From Sclerotiophoma versabilis (lineage: Eukaryota; Ascomycota; Dothideomycetes; Pleosporales; Didymellaceae): a stretch of DNA of 64,000 nt. Shown in pieces: positions 33,816 through 44,433 of the stretch (positions are counted from its first letter, which is position 1; each line of letters opens with the position of its first letter). The position numbers and the translations under genes are program-made. The notes beneath the pieces are model-generated. The model did not search any database and was not told the origin of the DNA. It saw only the letters and a list, made by a program, of their open reading frames with translations. The DNA lies in the NCBI GenBank assembly GCA_012274445.1, contig JAAROD010000015.1:2542001-2606000 (forward strand), given 5' to 3'.

Positions 33816-34642
33816 ATGCACTTTCCAGCGTCCTTACTCCTCCTCACCGCCTCATTCGCGTCTGCACTCGCGCAGTCGAGCCAGGATTCGACGTCGGTGT
33901 CGGCTGAATATGCCAATGACGAGACTTTCCGGAACGCGGTCCTCGAAACTACCAATCTGTTCCGCAGACAGCACAATGCATCTCAACTAACGTGGAACGA
34001 GTCCTTAGTCGAGTACGCACGGGACTGGAGCGAAGACTGCAACTTTGAACACTCGGGCGGTGCGTCGGGGGAGAACTTGGCGACTGGGTATCCAAATGTG
34101 ACAGCGGCGATTGAGGCTTGGGGGAATGAGAGGGAGGAGTACGACTTTAAGAAGGGGAAGTTTGCGTAAGTCTTCTCTTGCTCTGGATCGAGATAGCTCT
34201 TGGTATATTTGCAGTAGTTAATATTCAATGGTGTAGAGCCGAAACAGGACACTTCACCCAGCTTGTGTGGCGCGACACTTCGACCGTGGGCTGCGCAAGG
34301 ACGGAATGCAATGGCGAGCAAAAGGGCAAGAAGGGCAACGCGCCGGGGTGGTACGTCTCGCGTCCTAAATCTTCCTTCTGGAGTTTACGCTTGTTAACAC
34401 AATCTGCTGTGGTTAGGTATGTCGTATGCGAATATTTTCCCGCGGGGAACGTTGCTGGTCAGTTCACTGATAACGTCCTTGAACGGTTACCCGACGACCA
34501 GGTCCCGAGTGCAAGTGATGCTCCTACAGCAACGGGGCAGCCGAGTGCGAGTGCGACGCCCCAAGGTGCTGCGAGCAGTGTACAAGGCAACATGGTCGCG
34601 CTATGGGTGGCGCTTGTGCTTGCTTTTGTGGTCACGATGTGA
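33816..34642 (+). CDS. Secreted CAP/SCP (PR-1-like) protein with hydrophobic C-terminal anchor signal
   Basis: Three exons: 33816-34165, 34237-34350 and 34417-34642 (GTAAGT..TAG and GTACGT..TAG introns), 229 residues. Residues 1-19 form a signal peptide ending A-L-A-Q. The CAP domain spans about 38-175, with C-N-F-E-H-S, H-F-T-Q-L-V-W-R-D-T and Y-V-V-C-E-Y-F-P-A-G-N, and pairs of Cys consistent with disulphides. A Ser/Thr/Pro-rich stalk follows, then a terminal hydrophobic segment that fits a GPI attachment signal. Yeast relatives (Pry1-3) bind and export sterols; Pry3 is GPI-anchored in the same way. Sterol binding here is inferred from the family. Three N-x-S/T sites are visible before the end of exon 1. 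Confidence 0.92.
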
Positions 34643-35546
34643 GTCGGAAGGAAGAGTGTGAAAGACATCAGACTAGCATTTTCAGCGCCAGTTCAACAAG
34701 AGATAATAATTCAACAGCTCATGACATTCTTGCATATGAACGCCCACGGTGCATGCAAATCCGCATGTGTCGATGCACCAGCACGAACACAAAGCATCCT
34801 GATCCTCACCCGTAGCCTAAAGACCATGCCACTCGTCTAAGACTTCGACACGTTATGGTTCCATATCAAAAAGATCCAAATAGACAGCAGAAAAGATGCC
34901 TACGCCCGTCAGCGTGCGTACTTGCCGTACCCATACATTTCGGGACACTGATGCGCACCCGAGGCCCTACCAAGCAGGCCAACTGCGCAGGAATCGCAAT
35001 TGGATATCCGGATTAAAGAGGTCACGGTCATATAAATGTGCTCGAAAGATGTCCAAGGGCTACCTGCAAAATTGGTTGAGAATAACGTCTATTGTGAAAT
35101 AGACTGTTTGTTGGTTATATATGCAGGTGCAGTTTTATGCGACCAACTGTGCCACTCCCGTCCTATAATGGGTTCTAGAATCCCGTATGCACACCTAATT
35201 CATTGTTTGCGGTTATTGTGTTCGTCGGTGGCGCGGTGTGTTACAGTGATGTAGCTACTTTACACAGCAGCCCGCGTATCTTATTAACATATCTACAGCG
35301 CAGGCAAAACCTTTAGTCTCCGGCCGCGACATCCAGCAAGACCATGCTCTTTCGAATACATCCGTAGTATTGCAAGGCCACACCACCAGCCACGCCGGCC
35401 GACTTGAAGCCCACAATTAACCAGTCCCAAAGTACGAATCCGATGCGAACCAAACATGCCGACTATCATTTACCATGAGATCCGCGAAGAGGTCCTCAAA
35501 ACCATCATCCCCACGGCTTCGCATAGCCAGAGCTTCACTCCCACCC

Positions 35547-35589
<43 letters not shown>

Positions 35590-35592
35590 CAC
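34643..35592. other. Intergenic with CA microsatellite
   Basis: No gene is supported. The right end contains a long (CA)n tract and the 3' flank of the small minus-strand gene. On the minus strand a frame through the CA tract (35417-35614) encodes Cys-Val repeats and is not credible as a protein. Confidence 0.6.
35549..35586. repeat. (CA)19 microsatellite
   Basis: Nineteen uninterrupted CA units end six bases from the stop codon of the small minus-strand gene, so the transcript would carry (GU)19 in its 3' UTR. The tract is probably length-polymorphic. Confidence 0.97.
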
Positions 35593-36006
35593 TCACATAA
35601 GTACACACTCCCACGCCCTCTTGGCTTCCAAATCCTTCTGCTTATCCGTCCACCCATCCTCTTCATCGTTCTTAAATCCTCTCTCATCCCTCCCCGATAT
35701 ACGCGCAGCATCATCGTAACTAACTCGCGTTACTTCCCGGCTCTTGCGCGCCTCGTTTTCGTCTTTGAGTCTGCGCCATCGCGACGTGCTCGGAGGGCAG
35801 ATCTCGGGTGGATGTTTGGGGTTGATAAGAGGGGCTGAGAGGGTGGAAGCGGTGTCGTCCTGTGCGGAGTGTTTGTTGTCCTGTGGGGATGGTTTTGCGG
35901 TGCGACGTGGGTTGACTGGTTCACGGCCGTTGGCGGTGTGGATGTAGTATGGTTCTCTTTGTTTGCTGGACACCTTGGTTTCTTCCCGCGAGCGGTATGA
36001 TTCCAT
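35593..36006 (-). CDS. Small hydrophilic protein of unknown function
   Basis: An intronless 137-residue frame starts at ATG 36006 with M-E-S-Y-R-S-R-E-E-T-K. The first two thirds have strongly C-ending wobble positions, as in the neighbouring real genes, and the composition is basic and polar with no signal peptide or membrane segment. A charged C-terminal part reads W-R-R-L-K-D-E-N-E-A-R-K-S-R and ends W-T-D-K-Q-K-D-L-E-A-K-R-A-W-E-C. I recognise no domain. A GTGAGT overlaps the stop region, so splicing across the CA tract into a further exon is possible. Confidence comes from codon use alone. Confidence 0.65.
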   Translation of the reverse strand: MESYRSREETKVSSKQREPYYIHTANGREPVNPRRTAKPSPQDNKHSAQDDTASTLSAPLINPKHPPEICPPSTSRWRRLKDENEARKSREVTRVSYDDAARISGRDERGFKNDEEDGWTDKQKDLEAKRAWECVLM

Positions 36007-36616
36007 GATTGGATGCTCTTGGCTTAAGTTGTATGTGCAGATGATGAGGTCATGGAGGGTTCGTGGCGGAGGTATATGTGTACAAGCTTCTGTTTGTTTC
36101 TTTCTGTCTGCTTTGGATTTGGCTAGGATAGTTGTAAGGATGTTTCACACACGACTTTAACATTGAGGAGAGGCCAGCTTTATTTATGATATCCTGCGGC
36201 GGTGCTCGGTACTCGGGACGCTAGTTGCGACGATGGTCTTGGTAGGTGCGCGGGTATTGGTGGAGCTGGTTCTAAGCCACCGCCGATCTCCCTCACGATA
36301 GGGCTGAAGAAGTCAGATGCAAGCAAGACGGACCTGAGTTACATGAATGTGGCGGAACATAGGGCAACACAGGTCAAGCTGGAAATTGAATATCAATCGA
36401 TTGCGGGCAACGGATAAGGACCACTGAACAGCCCGAAGAGAAGGAAAGGAGGGTATCATATTATTCGTTGGGGTATCGTAGCAATGCAGCTGCAGGAACT
36501 TGATCTGCTTTTCCGTGTAAGGCTGACTCTATAGTCATCTTGTCTAACTCTCACGTCTTCGCGATCTACGCAGCAACACTGGGAAAACTGTATCGCCTAC
36601 ACTAAGTTATGCGCAC
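36007..36616. other. Intergenic, no supported gene
   Basis: This holds the promoter side of the small gene and the 3' flank of the sugar transporter. There are only incoherent short frames. Confidence 0.6.
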
Positions 36617-38752
36617 CTAAGCAGTAGGGACAGAGTCGATGCTTCCAGCCTTCTCAATGATTGGCGGCGGCTTGACGATCTTCTTGCGGAGGACGTGACG
36701 CTTGATGAAGTACGGTAGCCAGATCTTCATTTCATAGCCAAGGAACTGCTTCGTTGGGACCGAGAAGACTTGGTCAATCTCCTCAAGTGTCTAAACATGT
36801 GTTAGTAAGACTCTGGACTGAGGGCAAAACAATGACTTACAAGCTGCTTGGTCTCGCGCACGAAGCAGAAGATCATGAACCATGCAATCAAGTTCAGCCC
36901 AGCGTAGAAGCCGAAGGCACCCGTTGGGGTCATGACGGTCTGCATACGTGGGAATGTCAGACCGAGAATACCGGCGAAGGTGTTGTTGATGCAGACGGCC
37001 CAGGCCATGCCCTGCTCACGGTGAATTGTAGGAAACACCTCTGCAGAGTACTGGAAAGCGACCGGACCTTCGCCTAGCGAGTATGCGATGGTGAAGAGGT
37101 AGACGAACAGCACCACAGGACCAATTTGCCCGCCTCGACTGCCGCTATCGTTCAGGAGCGAGAGGCCGGCAGCGAGCAGGAAAATGCACATCAGAGGAAA
37201 TGTGATGAGACACAATGTACGGCGACCTTTGGTGTCGATGAGGAAGAGCGTGGGGATCGTGAAAATAACCTGAACTGCACCGTAGCCAAGGGAGGCGTAG
37301 AGAGCCTGTTCAGCGGTGTATCCGACTCTCTCAAAGATGGAGGACGAGTAGAAAGAGATAATGTTGACTGTAGACTGTGAGCGTTGAGGCCTTGCAAATG
37401 GTAACTTGACACTTACTTCCGCACATCTGCTGTGCGATCATAACTGTTGACGCGCCGTAGTTGGAGCGGCGAATTCGAGGAACGGTGAAGCAGTCACGGA
37501 GACGCGTGAAGTAAGTGCTATCGCCAGCAACGCGAAGCTCCTCCGCGTAGATGACGTTGGAGTAGTAGTAGTCCCGAGCCGCAATAATCTTGTGAGCGCG
37601 CAGTTTGTCCATAGACTTGAACCCCTGAGCAAACTTTCCGTGCTTCATCAACCATCGAGGGGACTATTAAGAATATTTTAGCGGGTTCGAATGTATCTCG
37701 TTCGGGTATGAACTCACCTCCGGACAGAAAAAGATGCCAGCACCAAGGATGAATGATGGGATGAATGCAGAACCCAACTGCAATCTCCAAGCAATATCAC
37801 CCGTGTCCTTCACAATAACGTTTGCACAGAAACCCAGGAAGATACCGATCACAACCCACAGCTGCCAGAACATGACAAGAGCACCGCGAATACGGGCTGG
37901 TGCCATCTCTGCGCTATAGATGGGGACAGTGGCGTTCTTTGCACCGATACCGATGCCCATCACGAAGCGGGCGGCGAAAAGTCCTTGCCACGACTTGGCG
38001 AATCCGGATCCAATGGGAGTAGCAGTAAGGCAGAGGGCAGTGATGAAGATTTCACCACGTCGTCCGAAGTAGTGGTTGAGCGGATCGACGATGAAAGCGC
38101 CAATAAGACCAGCGGTCAAGAAGATGATGGAGTTGATGAGACCAACAATCCACTCGTTCTTGGCGCCTTTGTCGATGCCGAATTCCTGGGGGAATGACAG
38201 ATTGGCGCCGTTTGCACCGGTCTGAAGTTGTCAGTGGTTGCTGGCTATGATCAAGTGTAGATCTTTACCTGGTCCCATCCTTGAGTTGCAGCTCCAATAG
38301 CGCAGAGAGAAATCGAGTACCACAGCATCTTCGAGCCGTGCCACTTGTGGTCGCGCTCATACTTCAGAGCCTCGAGCTCATCAGCTTCCAGTTCACCGAT
38401 GTTTTCAAAACGCTCCGGGTCTCGTGCGACCAAGGCAGCCCTGCCGAAGAGAGACGCATGCTCTTGCATACCGTGAGCCTCAGCCCATTCCCTGGCGGCG
38501 GAGGCAGTCTGTTCTGGCGATGTGCGCTGTGTAATATTAGCACGTGACCCTAACAATATCCTCGTGTTGCATTGCTGGGCGCAAGCGGACTGTGCATACC
38601 TTCAGGGGATTCTCAACGATGTTGAGTGCGACCGACTGGCGGCGACCAGTGTCGTCGGGAAACTCATTATGCTTTGCAGTTGAGTCTCCGATCTTCTCGT
38701 TGTAGGCGGGTGGGGCTGGATTGACAGTCTCAAATTCCTTCGCGTCGGCCAT
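36617..38752 (-). CDS. MFS sugar/polyol transporter
   Basis: Six exons on the minus strand: 38752-38600, 38526-38269, 38221-37718, 37663-37417, 37367-36841 and 36790-36617. All five introns are 47-73 bases with GT..AG ends and the phases close exactly, giving 620 residues. A cytosolic N terminus of about 120 residues precedes twelve predicted membrane helices. Sugar-porter signatures are visible: G-R-R after the second helix (N-H-Y-F-G-R-R-G-E), G-I-G-I-G-A-K-N-A-T-V-P-I-Y-S-A-E-M-A-P, S-P-R-W-L-M, D-T-K-G-R-R-T, and G-E-G-P-V-A-F-Q-Y-S-A-E-V-F-P in place of the usual P-E-T-K-G region context. The long N terminus resembles fungal inositol/polyol carriers, but the substrate cannot be read from sequence. 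Confidence 0.92.
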
Positions 38753-38762
38753 AGTTGGCGTG

Positions 38763-38794
38763 CTTAGCAGTGGGCTTAGCAGTGGGCTTAGCAG
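38763..38794. repeat. 12-bp tandem repeat in the transporter leader
   Basis: CTTAGCAGTGGG is present twice and a third time in part, directly upstream of the transporter ATG at 38752, so it probably lies in the 5' UTR. Confidence 0.9.
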
Positions 38795-38864
38795 TCGACA
38801 AGAAGATGACAAGAGTTGGGTGGGTAACGAAGCCTCTTGGTGAACTCTGGGCTCCCGCGCGCAG

Positions 38865-38898
38865 ATTATATAGTTCCCCACCGAGCATTACAGTGGGG
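38865..38898 (-). promoter_or_regulatory. Candidate TATA box and two CreA-type GTGGGG motifs of the sugar transporter
   Basis: On the minus strand a CTATATAAT element lies at 38873-38865, about 115 bases upstream of the transporter ATG. Two SYGGRG-type motifs, the CreA/Mig1 consensus, flank it in opposite orientation at 38876-38881 and 38893-38898. Paired CreA sites near the TATA box would fit carbon catabolite control of a sugar carrier. The motif is short, so chance occurrence is possible. Confidence 0.4.
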
Positions 38899-39474
38899 TA
38901 CTTTGCGGAGAGATGCAGCCCGCGCGTTTGAATCTTTTTACTTGATCCTGGTCTGTCATGTTGCGGCAGCAGTGGTTGGCGTGCGGCTCAACGGCAATTG
39001 GAGCATTGTCGCCTGATAGACAGACGGGTTACCGCATGCAGATAGCTCTGTCATGAGAGGATGACGTATGTCACATGCGAACGCTTGGCACCCGTGCTTG
39101 GCTCCATCTTTGGATGACCCCAACAACCCCAGACCGGAGTCGGGCGCGGAGAAGACCCCACAGCATCGAATCGAATTCCTTGAAAGCCGCCGCTGAACGC
39201 ACTAAAAGATTGATGTGAGCACTACGGACTACTGATTACCATGTGATGCACGTTGAAGATCAGAGTACAAAAGCGTTTGTATTAGCAAGAGGACGTGCCC
39301 CCCTCTACCCACGTCAAGGTGAAGGGAAGCGGGATGCAACGCCTGCAGAAATGAGAGCTAACGAGTCATGTCCAATCGCGAAACAGTGCCGAAGATGCAA
39401 CGAGCGTGCCCGTGGACTATGCAACACCACCCTTCTTGTCCCCATTAAAACAAATTTCCTCACTCAGCTAGCGC
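38899..39474. other. Intergenic, transporter upstream to GPI-protein 3' flank
   Basis: No coherent coding frame or repeat was found. Confidence 0.6.
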
Positions 39475-40314
39475 TTACAATGCAAGCGCGGCAGCGAACA
39501 CACCAGCAGCACCACCGACGAAAGCCATCACGCCCTTGGAGAGAGGAGCACCAGCAGCAGCACCGGTAGCAGCAGGCGCGCCGGATGTAGAAGCCGTAGC
39601 GTTGGCGGAGCCCGATTGAGATCCAGATGGTGTGGGGGTTGCTGAGTTGGAGGCAGGCTGGACCACGCTGACGGTCTGTAGGAGAGAGGCACCAGCAACC
39701 TCGCTCGCCTTAAGGACCTCAGATGTAACGCCCTCAGCCGAGTTGAGCTTTGCGAAAGAGCCACTCTGGGTAGCGGTACAAGTCAAGTCGGCGGCTGTGA
39801 GCTCCCCCTTCCAAACGCAGTTCATATCGGCAGTCCAGGCACCCTCGGTGGGGTCCTCTAGGTGAATTTCGACCGACGAAGAGCCCTGCTTGAGAGTGAT
39901 GGGTTCGCAGAAACCACCGAACAAGCCGTCCTCCTGGCGACGGAGACGTGCGGCCGCCGTGGTTGATGGTGCCGCGATAGGTGTCATAACGAGGGTACCT
40001 GCCCCTAGGCGCACAGTTGAGGAAGCCGAAGAAGGCAGAGGCCCAAGACCAGTGGCTCTTGAAGAAGCCGAGCCGGATGCTTCTGCTAAGAGTCAGTATT
40101 GCTCTCGGGATACCAGGCTTGGCAATAACGTACCAGGAGTAAGATAGGAAGCAGGGATGCCTCCGTCAGAACACGAGTTGACATAGGTGGTCGTGCCTGA
40201 GCTTGACCCAATCACGGTAAGAGTGTTTGCAGGCATCAGCGGGTTGAAGACAACCGCAGTCGATTGAGCAGCAGCTGAGCCTGCGAAGAGAACGACGGCT
40301 GTAGAGGAACGCAT
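39475..40314 (-). CDS. Secreted, probably GPI-anchored Ser/Thr/Ala-rich protein
   Basis: Two exons, 40314-40134 and 40082-39475 (intron 40133-40083, GTACGT..CAG), 262 residues. The N terminus M-R-S-S-T-A-V-V-L-F-A-G-S-A-A-A-Q is a signal peptide. A small Cys-containing segment (Y-V-N-S-C-S-D-G-G) precedes a spacer. A central domain of about 100 residues has three Cys (F-C-E-P-I, M-N-C-V-W-K, L-T-C-T-A-T). The tail is Ser/Thr/Ala-rich and ends with a hydrophobic segment after small residues, typical of a GPI signal. This is the layout of many ascomycete cell-surface proteins of unknown function. A dibasic L-R-R-Q-E site before the central domain could be processed by Kex2 (inference). Confidence 0.85.
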
Positions 40315-42020
40315 TTTCAATGAATGAGTGCAGATATGAAGTTCAAGTTGAAAGAGAATGCAGCTACAATCGTTATTATAGAGCGGTTGGAATGAGACTT
40401 GAGGGCTGATGAGTTTACCAGGCCTCAGTTCGAATCTTATACAGCACTCCAACATCCCCAGATACTTTGCTTTGCCGCATGATCCGAGCGCTATACTACG
40501 CCGCCCCCTGGTGATGAGGTTGTCTGAGCCTACACGGAGTTGCGAAACGCCACATCTTAGGCGTTGATCCAACCCCGAGCATACCTGTGCACAGGTCGAA
40601 CAGCAAATTACATAGCCCGGAGTTGAGATATGTATGGCATCACAGGACTCGACGCTAGGATGTACGCTGTGCCGATGCATGTGCCGCACATAAGTGAGCG
40701 GATACAGGACGAGGCTGCTTCGCTGCAAGGCCGCAAGTTCGCAAAAACAAACTTCAACATCTACGCCGCCTAGCAGGATCAAACGAGCAATCTCCACACT
40801 TTCGGGAAACAGTGGTGCTGGAATATTGATTTGCGAAGGGATTCCCAAGCTCTTGTAAACGAATGGCTGTGAAACGCTTATTTCCACTCTGTGTCGGCGC
40901 TTACGGCCTCGATGCTGGCTGCACTAATGCTGCGATACCTCACAAATGTCATGCGAGATACCATTTCGCTCATAAAGGCTTAGCCGACATGAAGAGTGCT
41001 CATTCGAGGATGTTCAGAGCGTTGTGTAGCGGTGAGAAAGAGCGAAGACCCCACGCCGCTGAGGGGTTGTTGAGAAGCGCCAGCCGGCGGCTCTGCTCCG
41101 CCGCGCTGCTGTATGTGCGCCTTGCCCTGCGCCGCTCCTCCCTCCATCATCACCACACTTCTGTGTATCAACACACTTCTGCGTATCAACACACTTCTGC
41201 GTATCAACACACTTCTGCGTATCAACACAGCCTCGGCGACACCTGCTGAGCACATACAAGTGTAATCAGTGTAAAATAATGCGCTGGATGCGGACAGTTT
41301 ACAGATTATGTTGTTGTTGCTGGCCGCCTTACGGTACCCACGGTGTCCGCCTTGTCTCACATTGATGTTGATTCCCGAAGCTGCACCGGTGTGCTATTCT
41401 AAGATGCTTACCACAACTGAACCACCCCACAATCACAATCCACCCCAGCGAGCTTGTATCGGCGTGGATATGCTCATAGCAACTGTGCCCAAATTTCTTC
41501 GGACTTCGAGCACGTGTCATACCCTGGAGACTTCACACCAGGCTTATCTAAGGTTCTTTTGAGCTCCATGATGTTTAGTATACCTCAAAAAGGCAAATTA
41601 ATGACATATTCGTCCTGATTGGGATATGAACAATGGGAGGTATCCGCTACTTACGGCTCACGCAGACATACAATGTTCAGCCTACATCTCCATGCTGACC
41701 CTACGATGGACTTCGAGCACCAAGGATCTCGCATTTCCATCTTATCCTTGGCAGTACGGATGTCTGATGGCGGAGATCCTACAAGTTTGACGGTCTCAAG
41801 GCCTCAGTTGAGGTCACTTCTGCTGTGTACAAAGTAGTCCATCATTGTCCCCAGGTTGGTATTCAGGCTTTCAACACATTCGCTCATTACTGCATTCATC
41901 GCGATTCTTCTACAGTCGTTGTCTCCAAACATTCATTTCTAATTCGCTCTTTGCGCGACCTTGAAGGTCTCACACTCATTAACAACTAACCATACACGGC
42001 CCAATCGGAGACATAGCATC
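40315..42020. other. Intergenic with an 18-bp minisatellite
   Basis: About 1.7 kb between divergent genes, both for secreted proteins. There are only short incoherent frames, one tandem repeat (listed separately) and no identifiable regulatory motif. Confidence 0.6.
41154..41225. repeat. 18-bp tandem repeat, four copies
   Basis: CACACTTCTGCGTATCAA is repeated at 41154, 41172, 41190 and 41208. The first copy differs by one base and the others are identical. The repeat encodes H-T-S-A-Y-Q on the plus strand, but the surrounding frame has no other sign of coding. Confidence 0.95.
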
Positions 42021-44005
42021 ATGTTTTTCAGTTCACGCAGTCTTCTGAAACTGGCTTTCATGACTGCTTTCGCTCTGGAAGCGAGTGCTGTTGACCTTCA
42101 ACCCTGGGGCACCGATCACCATCCAGGCGCTGGTACTGGTCAGGCAGCCAAACGTGCTCCAGCTCCTTTCGAGTTGGATCCTATTGGTGGTCCGGAAAAT
42201 CTTCATGCGAAGCAGGCTATCAAACGGGCCCTACCTTCAGTAGAACTGAAAGCCATCAGCGATCCTGGTGTACTACTGAGGGGCCGATCTGAGAAGCGCG
42301 ACATGCCTGGAAATGGCTGCTTCGACCCTGCAAGGCACTCAACTTTCTTTTGGGGAGGTTACGGTACGTACTCCAATCTCTCGGTTAACATGTGTCTAAA
42401 TACTCGAAGCCGGCGACAATATATATGTTGCGAACTTCACAATGTCAGCTCAGACTGACGACGAGTACATCCTCGCAGTCGAGAACTTTGCAAAACGCAT
42501 GAAGTCCATAAGCTGCGGCACTCCTGGAAAGCCCATGATACTGGAGTTTAGTGACGTGGAGTCCCTCAAATATGCGAAGTCAGCATGGAAGTGGATCGAT
42601 GATGCGGATATCAATCACTTCACTCTCGTCACCGAGCCAGACATGTGCTACAAAGGAGACAACCGATCTCCATACCTCGTCAGTGCGATTAAGTTCGACG
42701 ATGCCAAACTGACAGCCGAGATCACTGCTGATGAGAAACCGTGGGATGAGATAGCTCAATCTTTCAAGCTCAACCTAGGCCATGAATACGTTGACCCAGC
42801 CACCGCTAATATTACCCATCCTCATCTAGCACGCCGCGGAGACGACGGCACCCAGATGGATATCTCTCACACCTTCAATGGTAACCTGTTCAACTACGCT
42901 AAGGATTCGAAGGAGACAGCTGGAATGGCTCTCAGTGCCGATCTTGAGCTGACAACTGAAGGAAGTGTAATCGCAGACTTTGATATTCAGAAGAACTGGT
43001 TGGGAATTCCAAACGATGCCACACTCAAAATCCACCCTCAAGGTGTGAAGGGGCTCATGAAGCTGTCTCTAAACGCCGACGGGAAGTTGGGCAAGGAGTT
43101 GCAATGGGATATGAAGCCTGAAATCGAGATTCCAGTTCAAGCCCTTAAGATTGCCGGCATACTAGAGATTGGTCCGTTCATAACCATGGGAGTTCACTTC
43201 GGTTCATCGGCCCTCGAGGGCACAAGTACGATGAGTATCGGTGCTAAGGCTATAATCAAGGATGATGCAAAGGTCGATGTGAGGCTTACAAAGCCAGAGG
43301 AGAACAGCATCAGCGGTTGGCAGCCAGACTTCGAGAAGATAGACCCGGCTTTCAGTGCTGAGATAGGTGGTGATATTCGCGCCTGGAGTGAACTTGGTGT
43401 TCAGATCAAAGCTGAGGTTTTTGGTAGTAAGTAACCACCACGATGAAGATCCTCATGAAACATACTGACAGAAAATAGAATGGGGCTACCAAGCCGCTAT
43501 AGATGCTCAGCTACCGTTCTTCGAGGCGAAGATGTCCGGCATAGTCGACACTGTCGGTGTCTGCGACAGCCAGAAGACTGTTGGCGTGCAGCTTGGTACC
43601 GACGTCGGCATCAACGTGAATCTCAATGCAGGTAAGGTCAACGAAGCTCCTTCGTTCGAGAAAGTCCTGTTTGAGACTGCATGGCCGCTCTTCTCCACCT
43701 GTGTTCCAGTTGGGCCCGACAATGCAAAGCCTACTGAAACCCCCGAGCCAGAGCCCACCAAGGAACTAGAGCCAGAGCCAACGGAGAAACCGGCTGAGCC
43801 CGAGGTTACTGATGAGATATCAACAGAGACGCCGACAACCAACGGAGGTCCCCTTGAGACGGGTACAGGCAATATGCCTATGATTACGGGTGCACCAAGC
43901 CTTATCACCGGCACCGGCACTGCTTCGAGTGGATGGCCTATGTACACTGGAAACACCACTTTTCTAAGGATGGCGCAGCGTAGGCCTACTGCACTGTATT
44001 TCTAA
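42021..44005 (+). CDS. Secreted DUF7029/DUF7223-like protein with Kex2-delimited N-terminal repeats
   Basis: Three exons: 42021-42363, 42410-43426 and 43479-44005, 628 residues. At the second donor, 43423 and 43426 both fit phase 1; I chose 43426 because it gives GTAAGT. Residues 1-23 form a signal peptide. Residues 24-95 contain three Lys-Arg sites that divide the region into blocks, two of them exactly 24 residues long and alike (A-P-A-P-F-E-L-D-P-I..K-R and A-L-P-S-V-E-L-K-A-I..K-R). The following core, with F-T-M-S-A-Q-T-D-D-E-Y-I and Cys residues, resembles the DUF7029 plus DUF7223 pair of fungal surface proteins. The C terminus is a Pro/Glu/Thr-rich stalk. No strong terminal hydrophobic GPI signal is seen. 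The function is unknown. Confidence 0.85.
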
Positions 44006-44433
44006 GCTCACCCTCGAGCTGTGTTTATGTTGGAATCTGAATAAAGTAAGGATCGGCGTTGGATGGACTCTGCATTACCACTGGGGATAGAATGGACATC
44101 GGACTGGCCTCGCAGTCCTGATACGGTGTTTTATGGCGTGTTGCGGTGTTCACGGTGTTCTGTTAGCATCAATGTATCCAATCCACACATACCGAATGCA
44201 TGATGACACGCGGCGACTAAGCACGCCATACTAGCCCAATATGAGCTATCGCATCCTGCCTATACAGGCTGTCAGCTCCACCACAGCTCTCGCGTCAATA
44301 ACTACCCCACTGACGTTAATCTGCGACCTCCGCTCAATACCAACAAACTATAAGAGTATGGAGCACCACATTTAATGCGTTTCTGAGAGTATCAGACTTG
44401 ACTGATATCCTTCATCCATCCCAAATTTACAAC
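44006..44433. other. Intergenic, promoter of the TauD-like dioxygenase
   Basis: No genes. A CTATAAG element at 44349-44355, about 80 bases upstream of the ATG, is a candidate TATA box. Confidence 0.5.

Noticed and set aside
35417..35614. Minus-strand frame encoding a Cys-Val repeat through the CA microsatellite
   Set aside because: Pure dinucleotide repeats are open in several frames; there is no other sign of coding.
37680..37695. GGGTTCGAATG, B-box-like
   Set aside because: It lies in an intron of the sugar transporter; stem complementarity and A box are missing.
41014..41360. Minus-strand frames encoding Leu-Ile-Arg-Arg-Ser-Val repeats over the 18-bp minisatellite
   Set aside because: The repeat length is a multiple of three and so keeps frames open; nothing outside the repeat supports a gene.
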